Both the position numbers and the translations under genes were made by a program. A DNA stretch of 64,000 nucleotides from Coffea arabica (lineage: Eukaryota > Streptophyta > Magnoliopsida > Gentianales > Rubiaceae). The stretch spans positions 20,592,501-20,656,500 of the forward strand of contig NC_092323.1 in the NCBI RefSeq assembly GCF_036785885.1, written 5' to 3'. The notes beneath the pieces are model-generated. The model was not told where the DNA came from. It ran no database searches and saw only the letters and a list, made by a program, of their open reading frames with translations. This document shows positions 56,466-64,000 of the stretch, piece by piece; the first letter of the stretch is position 1, and each line of letters starts with the position of its first letter.

Positions 56466-58046
56466 TGTTACTTCTTACTTTAAATCCTTGTGATTTTAAT
56501 ATTATATATTAAAAAATGATAATAACTATTATGAGAACAAACTAATAAATACAAGTAAAGCAAAATATTCTCCTCATTGCTAGATTCAGGGTTCAAATCC
56601 TAAATTTGACAGTTATGGGTAGAAAGGATATGACAAGAGACAGGAGGGTTTAAAAAAAAGTAAAAAACAATAGTAACAAGGATCTTGTTTGTAAACACAA
56701 GAATGAATTTAACACATCTCCAATAGTAGACATATAAGAGAAAGACAAACAAATCGACCAAATTTCATAGGACAAATGGATCTAGATTCTTTAATTGTTT
56801 ACTAAAAATAGAAGAATAAATATTATATATAGTGACAGTGTATATAGTATCACTGTTGGATGTATGAAATGAATGCAAATTAGGTGTCATACATTCAACG
56901 GTAAGTGTATATACTGCCAGTGTATGGAAGATTAACTCAAAAGAGAAATGACCAATTAATTAAACCTTCAAATAAAGTAATTTAAGATGAACACAAGGCT
57001 TTTACGTATTGAGCCATTATCTAGGACAAAGGAGGAATCCATTATTTCTTTAGTAGGAATAAAAGAAAAATCAAATTAATTACAGGTTACTTTATATATG
57101 CATTTTTCCTTGCTTGATTAAGAGTTTGACTACTTGTTGTTTCTGCTTTTCATTTAGTATAAGTTTTAAAATTTTCTCCTATATTGTTAACATTTGATTT
57201 CTACAAAACCTTCCACTTTTGTGTCACATAATTTAATCAAATCTCAAATCTATCTATTTAAAGAGGAAATCTTTATACCAGTAAGACAAAAGACAAACTT
57301 TTAGTGCCAAAACTAAACTTGAATTATATGATGCATAACAGTTTTAAAATTTTATTTTTTTTCGAATAGACACAGAAGATTGAAGAAATTGATATAGCTT
57401 TCTTAGTCTTTTTGAACATCTAATATCATGTAACTCTTGCAAATTTTGCGATATATAGAATGCTAATGAGGTATAATAGTAAAAAATTTTAATTCAAAAG
57501 TTAGGTTCTATAACTTAAATTTGTTTTCTCAGTAATCATATAATAGATGTGTAACACATGTACAAAATGCAAGTACTTCAAATGAATCTAAATTGAAAAT
57601 CTTGAATTGACTAAAAATAAAATAGTTTGACCATATTAGGGACTTTGTCCTTTTTTTTTGAAAAGCGATCATTTCATTTATTAGAAGTAGAAAGCATGCA
57701 TTCAAAGTTGAAATAAGGATAATATCCAAAACAATTTACACTCCATAATGAAATCTAACTTAGGTAACATATGCATTTGACAATTAAATTCCATATACAG
57801 CAAGCATGAATAATCTGATTGCTAAATATTAAACGATTCAAATGATTGCCATGTAGAACAAATTAATAACCAATATACAAAAAATCTTGTTCTACGTCTT
57901 TGAGTTTATTGCAAAAATAACTCTCCTTCGAAAACATATACCTAAAGTAACTTAATTTTAAAATTTTTTAACTTTATGATCCTTTTTTTGCCACATAGGC
58001 TGCATATGTGCCAAGATGGAAATAGGGGCATGTTTTATTTCTCTTT
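56466..58046. other. AT-rich intergenic, no gene
   Basis: No open frame with a recognisable motif. A GTATATA-CTGCCAGTGTAT / AGTGACAGTGTATATAGTATC-type inverted word pair lies at 56830-56925, possibly a small foldback. Confidence 0.4.
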
Positions 58047-58489
58047 TGTGATAGCCCCACCTTTCCTTAGGGCATACTCCAAAGGTTAGCGGACTGTTTG
58101 CTCAACTCTCGTCAGGACTACTAAACCAAAATTTCCAGAAAGTACTAAACGCACAATTTAACTTTCATTCATCAACCCAAAACTACATACATTGGAGTCG
58201 CTAACGATTCGAACTTAAAGTATAAGCCAGAGTATCCAACCTTATACAAATACATATGAAATTTACTAATACAGAGGAGTTTAAACAAAACAAAACTAAA
58301 ACTAACTCAACTCTTTCCCCAAAATCACGCTTCCAAACTAGATATGATCCAGAGCCCCCCCCCCTTAACTCTAGTCCACGAAGATCTCACATACGAAAGT
58401 TATTCAAAATTTCAAGTTGTGCCGTACATTTGGTCTTGTTGAGCAAGGACTTATTTGTCATTTTAGTTGCTATTTATATATTTATTTCT
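58047..58489 (-). repeat. Fragment of a Gypsy LTR related to 60315-63771
   Basis: It starts TGTGATAGCCCCACCTTTCC and shares GGTGAACC/GGCATACTCC-CAAAGG, GCTCAACTCTCG.(T/C)AGG and later words with the first hundred bases of the LTR at 60315. Only about 440 bp remain before a different repeat begins. It may be part of the partner LTR of the minus-strand element or an independent fragment. Confidence 0.45.
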
Positions 58490-59163
58490 TGTTAAATAAA
58501 TTCGGCAAAAATAGCCTTCTAGTTGGCCGAACAATAGCCCAAACAAATCCTAGTCTAGCTGAGTTTTTGCTTAGGTATTTTTAATTCAAGTGAATCCAAT
58601 TCACTTTAGGTCTAGTTTAAATGAATCCAATTCACTTTAGATTGTCAAGTGTATGGCTATATATAGCCAAGGCAAAAGACCTTCCAAATCAGTTTTCCAA
58701 TCAATAAAATTGTGAGATTTCACTTTTCTCTTTACAAGAGAGTTTCTTTGAATATTTGAGAATCTTTCTCAAGTTATTCAAGTGAACTTATCAATCAAGT
58801 AACTCTTTCGTTGTGGCGTTCCTCTAACTATAGTTTGGTTCGCTAATTCGTTAAGTAGTGAGTTGAGATAGTATCAATAGTGTTCGCTACTTCGGGTATT
58901 AGATTGGGTCAAATTTTCTCTTAAATCGGTTCTACTATTTCGAGATTAGATTCTCCATGAAACTTAGATGGAGCGAACTTCAAGAATCATTCTATTTTCA
59001 CACCTCTCTTGATTCTTATGTTGACCTATTGATTAGAGCGAACTTCAAGATTATTGAGTGCTCAACCAACCGTGTTAGGACATCCATCGTATGGTCAATA
59101 GCAGTAACTACGTGATTGTTTTCCTTCATTTCTAGGGTTTCGGTTCAGTCCAACAGTCGTTCC
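58490..59163 (+). repeat. Possible LTR or LTR-like repeat
   Basis: From TGTTAAATAAATTCGGC to ...GTTCAGTCCAACA. It has a palindromic GGCTATATATAGCC TATA region at 58653, AATAAAATTG near 58705, and repeated GAATCCAATTCACTTTAG (twice, 58589-58640) and GAGCGAACTTCAAGA words. No target duplication and no adjoining primer-binding site were found. Confidence 0.4.
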
Positions 59164-59239
59164 CTAATCATCCCCTTGAGTTTGGGGTTGCTTAAGCCCT
59201 CGCCCTCAGTCCCTTTTCACTTCTTTGGCCTCTCATAAA

Positions 59240-60067
59240 TTTAACATTCACAAAGGCATGACATAAAATGAGTGTGCATAAATGAAGCCTGAAAAGCGAC
59301 ACTTTGATCATGCAAAAATGAAAATAAAAGGGAAGATACCGGAATAGTCGCAGATGTGTACAACCTAATTATCGATTTGGAATCACAAAGTAATAAAATC
59401 AAGTGTCTCATGATTAACGTTCAATTGCTTCACGAGATAATAAACATAGTCAAGCAAAACACGAAATGCAATGGCCTTTGAATAAGCATCACCCCGACTA
59501 CTTTGACAAAACCATTAAAGTAGACTAAGTCACTAGCTTAGTGATTAGTGGAGTCAGGAGTCTTTGCTATTTCAGTAGGATCATTTTCATTTCCTGTACT
59601 AGGAGTTTTAATCTCATGTCCCTTATTAAATATCTTGTTATTCTCCACTTGTTCAACCAAGGTAACACACCTACCCATCGACTTATCTGTCTGGTGTCTA
59701 ATTTCAGGTACTACCCTAGTGCGTCAGTTCTTAGCTTTTTAAAGCTTCTCACAATGAGCCTTTGTCTTCCTAGCTCCTCAAGTACCTCAGTCTCCACTTC
59801 AGAATTCTAGTAGTCTGGGCATCTATAATTGTCCTCAGTTCTCGATTATCCTCTCGAACTATCCCTATTTCCTCGGATAGCCATCTCCAGTCATTGACCC
59901 CCGTATCATTCCGTTATTTGGGTACAAGTAAGCCCTTTGGAAATCACATAAAGTTCTAGTTCGGCGAGTTGGGTTATACCTTCCACGAACTCCCCTAAGC
60001 CCTTCACGACCATGGTCACTATAATGCTTCCCCGAGATGGTTCAATACCATCATTACCTTCCGTCAT
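59240..60067 (-). pseudogene. Gypsy gag relic
   Basis: The minus-strand ATG at 60067 opens MTEGNDGIEPSRGSIIV, at the expected distance from the primer-binding site, and continues with LGEFVEGITQLAELELYV before stops appear near 59905. Further codon-like stretches (LRQRLIVRSFKKLRTDAL type) persist to about 59560 in broken frames. No zinc knuckle or pol domain follows before the repeats at the left, so the element is truncated. Confidence 0.5.
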
Positions 60068-60300
60068 TTGCAATTAAAATTAAAACTTAAATGGGTCCAA
60101 GAATACTAAATAAACTGTATTTGGTCATCTCGTACTATTCCACATATCTTTTACAAGATCGAGACTCCCGATTGTCCATTAATTCAAATCTAGATTCCAA
60201 TTTTCATTCCCACAAGCAGTCACTTAACTTTTCAACCAGTTCCACAGTCCAGCATCCTAAACTTCAAGCTTAGGATACACTACAGAGATCTGAAGCCTAA

Positions 60301-60314
60301 GCTCCGATACCAAC
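60301..60314 (-). other. Primer-binding site (initiator tRNA-Met type)
   Basis: The minus strand reads GTTGGTATCGGAGC directly after the LTR end ...GGGCGTCACA. It matches the standard GTTGGTATCAGAGC site except for one base. Confidence 0.8.
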
Positions 60315-63300
60315 TGTGACGCCCTCACTTCTCCCTAAGGTGAACCAAAGGGTATCTGCGGGACATCTGCCCAACTCTCGCTAGGTCCCAGTACAAATTC
60401 CGATCAAATTTAATACAATACTAGCCATCACAACCAGATAAAGTAAGAAAAGGAATCGCTTCCACAATTAACAATCAAACTTACATCACGAGTTCCAAAA
60501 TACAACGGTTATCCAATTCTTACATCAAATTTCCAAATATACAACAGCCAAAAACTAGTCAATTCTATTGAAAATCCTATTACAAAAGTACATCAAAAGG
60601 GTTCCTCCGAGTCTCATTCCGTGCCCATCCCTATTAAGGAAAAACAAATCTACGGGGTGAGCAATAGTTCGTGAGGCCAAGAACACACATGCAAGCACAT
60701 TGTTCAAGTAGCAATCTCATTCAATAATGAAAACAATAACACTCGAATAATTAATAATTCGAGTGAAAATTTAAACAGAAACAATTCAAGGATATGGTAG
60801 CTCTCAGGAGTTAAGTTTCACTTGCTTTGCCAGATTTCAATCGTATACCTTCCTGTGATGACACTCCGTCAACCGGGTTGGTATTTCTAATCCGTAGAAC
60901 TCCACTTATTTCTCATGTCTGTCCACTGTACTCCGCACCGGGTCGGCACGACATTTATAAGGCGATACTCAACGAGTGTGCCAAGCAAGATCTCTCCAAT
61001 AGATCAAACTTATCATGTGATTCTCATGATTCACCGAGATTCCCGACCAAACTCATGCCGGCTCGAGTTCCAAGGTCGGCTTATGAGTTTGGGCATCCCT
61101 CATGTTCATTTGAGAGTCGAAGAGATTCACTCCAGCGACGTATGCAGTCATAGCATACTATTTCATGTTATTCAAGCATTTGATATATCCAAACATTTGA
61201 CATATTTTCAAGCATTTGATATATTTCAACATTTCAAGCATGAGTTATTCATTTCAAAGGAAAACGAGTGCAATAAAGTACACACTCGACTCCATTTTCG
61301 AAATCTCAAGTCATGGATAACAGATAAGCATGTGTCACATTCACAGAATTTCAACTAATCATACACTTGACACTCACCAAGTAAACAACTTGAAATTCAG
61401 GCGTTCACCGTGGGATCCTCTTGAAGGTTCTCGTGCGAGCTTGAGCAATTAATAGTGAACTATCATGTATAAACCCTAATTATCACGAATGATTGTACAC
61501 TTGTAGAACCTAAGAAAATTTCACGAAAGCGAGTCTAAATTACTAGCGAATCAAGACTCAAAAATAGGATTTTTAAAGCACAAGAGAAATCGAGGTTTCA
61601 TCTTCGAAGTCAAGTATAAAACGTTCAAGTGATATTGAGGGGAAAAGCAGAATTCGAAAAACTCCATTTCCTTAAGTTTCGATAATTTCAGTTTTGATAC
61701 GAGACCTTTGAAAAATCGTATCTCACTCTTTGCAAGTCCAACATTCGAAAACTTGATACCGTTGGAAACTTCTTCCAAAGTACTAAAAGTTCCTAGAATG
61801 CACTTTCCCAGGATTCCCAATGGAAAGCATTAAAAAATTGGCTCAAATTTACTGTTTTAGGCTTGCAAGACAGTTTTGAGGTTGATTTTTCGCCAATTTT
61901 GAAAATTCGGTAAAATTCACAAAATTTGAACTAGCCTCTTAGACTTGAAACTCAATTAGAGTTGCAACCAAAGTTTAAACAAAACAAGCGGAACAAGAAT
62001 CGGAGTTTTGAGCACCAAGATATGGCGGCTCAAAATTGCTAAAAAATTGAGACGGTTAGGCGAATTTTCAGGTTCAATTTACAAACTTTGGGACTTTGTT
62101 TGAGCATCAAAATGAACTCGGAATGGCACCAAATTTGGCAGCATTATACTACCATATGAGGGCTATTCCTCTATCAATTTTCATGGAAAAATACACACGG
62201 AAAGTTGGTTAACTAGATCACCAAAGTTTTCAAATTTTCAAGGCAAATCTGCATTGTACATGAGTTTTCCGTTTTCAAAACGTTTGGCCAACAAAAATGT
62301 CTCAAACATGGTCACTTTGTATAGGTAATGTCTAAGAAATATCCAAAATGCATTTGGTAGATGATTAACACCAAGAATTTCGATACAACAAGTCCCAAGT
62401 CAAGATTTAGACGTTTACTAGCCAAAAGAAGGTTTCAAATCATTGAGTCAGTTTCGGATTTCGGCCACAACTCACTCAATTCAATTTGTAATCGAGCGTG
62501 GTCAGTGGCGTTGAAAACTAGATTCATAAAGCTACAATTTCTTAGAAGAAATCATTTTCAAAATCTATCCACAGCCAGCTCATATTTGAGCATCAATTCG
62601 CTGCTCAAAACAAAGCTCCCAGTGTAGACATGAAACATGACAGTCATGTTCAAACCATTGGTATGGACTACTCAGGTGGAATCCGAATGTGCATTTTATA
62701 CGTTGGAAATCTGGGAATGTTTAGTTTCCAGTGCCCCAAACAGAACTTGATTTCGACATCGGAGCAAAAAGTTATAGCTGTTTGAAAAACACTACTAGAG
62801 CAGTTACGAGAAAAATTCCAGTTTTGCTAGACTTCCGAAATCACAACATTTGGCCAACCAAATCACGAAATTTTTTTATGAAACTTCGTACACAACCTAT
62901 ATTACACATATACATCAGAAACAAGTCATTAGAACCACTAAAAATCACACTAAAGGTCACGGGAAAGACAGGGGCAGAAATGAAAAAATTTCCCTCTTCA
63001 CATCCTTTGAGTTTCCACCAACAACACAACATTATTCCACTAGATTAAGCACTAAACCAACATTAATAGCATCATAACTCATCAAATCAGTCCATCCAAC
63101 CATAGTGGGAGTTTATAGAGCCCACACATCAACTTTTCAACATAAATAAAGCTACCCACATGCATGCATGAGTTTATATGTGCAATAGAACTTCCATAAA
63201 TCAAGATTTTCAAGGTTGATCATCACTTACTTTTGTTGGTGACTTGAAGCAGAAATTTCGGTCCAAAGATGGTCAAGAAAAGCCGTGGAAATGAAACTCT

Positions 63301-63771
63301 TTTGGTAGCTTAAGATGATCACCAAGTACTTAGTAAAGTGTGGTTAAATTTTGGTGTGATTTGGTGGAGATTTGATGAAGAAATGAAGAAGAAATTGGAA
63401 GAGCTTTTTGGTTCTTTTTCTTCTTGATGGCCGGCTGTTTGGAGCAAGAGAGAGAGGGGTTTTGATCTGAAATGAAGCTTCCAAGAGAAGCTTTAATGTG
63501 TGGCTACGATTCGTTCAAAAGTCAATCCTCTCCCTGCACGCGCACGCGCGCGTTTCGTGCTCGATTTCTCTCGAATTTGTTTCACTAATGCACTAAACCT
63601 TTAATGCACTTGTATTCATACTATTATTATTTTAAAAATATATGCAAGCCATAGTTCCATGCATTTGGGTCTAAAAAGGTCAGAATAAAATATTCGGAGC
63701 AAACGGGAAATTAAATATTTAAATAAGCTTGAAGTAGGGATTTAAGATAAGAAAATTTGCAAGTCCTCACA
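60315..63771 (-). repeat. 5' LTR of a minus-strand Gypsy element (3457 bp)
   Basis: On the minus strand it starts TGTGAGGACTTGCAAATTTT at 63771 and ends ...GGGCGTCACA at 60315, next to the primer-binding site. The inverted terminal TGTGA/TCACA ends fit an LTR. Such long LTRs occur in Tekay/Del-type chromoviruses, so that lineage is likely but not shown by a coding domain. A CGCACGCGCGCG run lies at 63540-63551. Several open frames inside (60827-61358, 62361-63077) have no recognisable product. The other LTR is not intact in the window. Confidence 0.75.
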
Positions 63772-64000
63772 TGAGTCGAGTATTACTTTCTCAAATTTCC
63801 AACAAATTTGTATCAGCGCATTTTTCGGAAAACTACCGACGCGCGAGCGGTATACACTTACTTAGAACTCATTCACCTTTAATTTCTCAATTACTTTTTT
63901 TTAATTTACTATTGATCATTTTTAATTCCCCAAGATAAATGCATTCTCGAATAGAATATCACCTTGAAACACATGTACTCATTATTCCTCACTTAAACGA
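63772..64000. other. Flank of the Gypsy LTR
   Basis: No gene. TGAGT (63772-63776) would be the target duplication if the partner end were found. Too short to characterise further. Confidence 0.4.

Noticed and set aside
1..64000. Possible CRISPR array or biosynthetic operon
   Set aside because: All repeats found are TSD/TIR/LTR structures or microsatellites. The genes carry introns and the sequence is eukaryotic.

Overview
The window is nuclear DNA of a flowering plant, most likely a eudicot. The evidence is one intron-rich plant gene (augmin subunit 4), an intact plant cytochrome P450 of the CYP81 type, plant-type Copia, Gypsy, mariner, Harbinger, hAT and Mutator elements, and AT-rich intergenic DNA. 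Only two host genes look intact: the P450 at 29973-31539 (+) and AUG4 at 42367-47384 (+). Most of the rest is nested transposable-element debris and pseudogenes. There is no operon, CRISPR array or prokaryotic feature.

Layout. 1-2770: remnant of a Tat-lineage Ty3/Gypsy element with a pol scrap, a spliced antisense extra ORF and an LTR. 5134-5425: Mutator-type foldback MITE. 6022-8294: processed pseudogene of a triphosphate tunnel metalloenzyme (TTM1/2-like) with an 18-bp target-site duplication, itself hit by a hAT-like MITE. 9441-10599: PIF/Harbinger-type element carrying a captured piece of an SKP2-type F-box gene. 12029-22328: a decayed Copia retrotransposon (minus strand), interrupted by a complete mariner element (14046-17555) with an uninterrupted 438-aa DD39D transposase, and by a 1125-bp solo LTR (18122-19246) with a perfect CTACA duplication. 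About 22900-26214: one Gypsy-type LTR containing a second, oppositely oriented LTR. 28736-42366: the CYP81 gene, several MITEs, a CYP716-like P450 pseudogene (minus strand) and a 36-bp perfect hairpin. 42367-47384: AUG4 in 13 coding exons, including a GC-AG intron. 48532-56465: MITEs, a tandem duplication split by a hAT MITE, a 260-bp-period AT-rich array and a receptor-like-protein pseudogene. 58047-64000: LTR fragments and the 5' end (gag relic, primer-binding site, about 3.5-kb LTR) of a minus-strand Gypsy element.

The two host genes are unrelated in function: P450-based specialised metabolism, and mitotic or cortical microtubule nucleation. I found no convincing new multi-gene system. The items most worth following are the antisense spliced ORF of the Tat element, the Harbinger element with captured F-box sequence, the apparently intact mariner transposase, and the GC-AG intron of AUG4.
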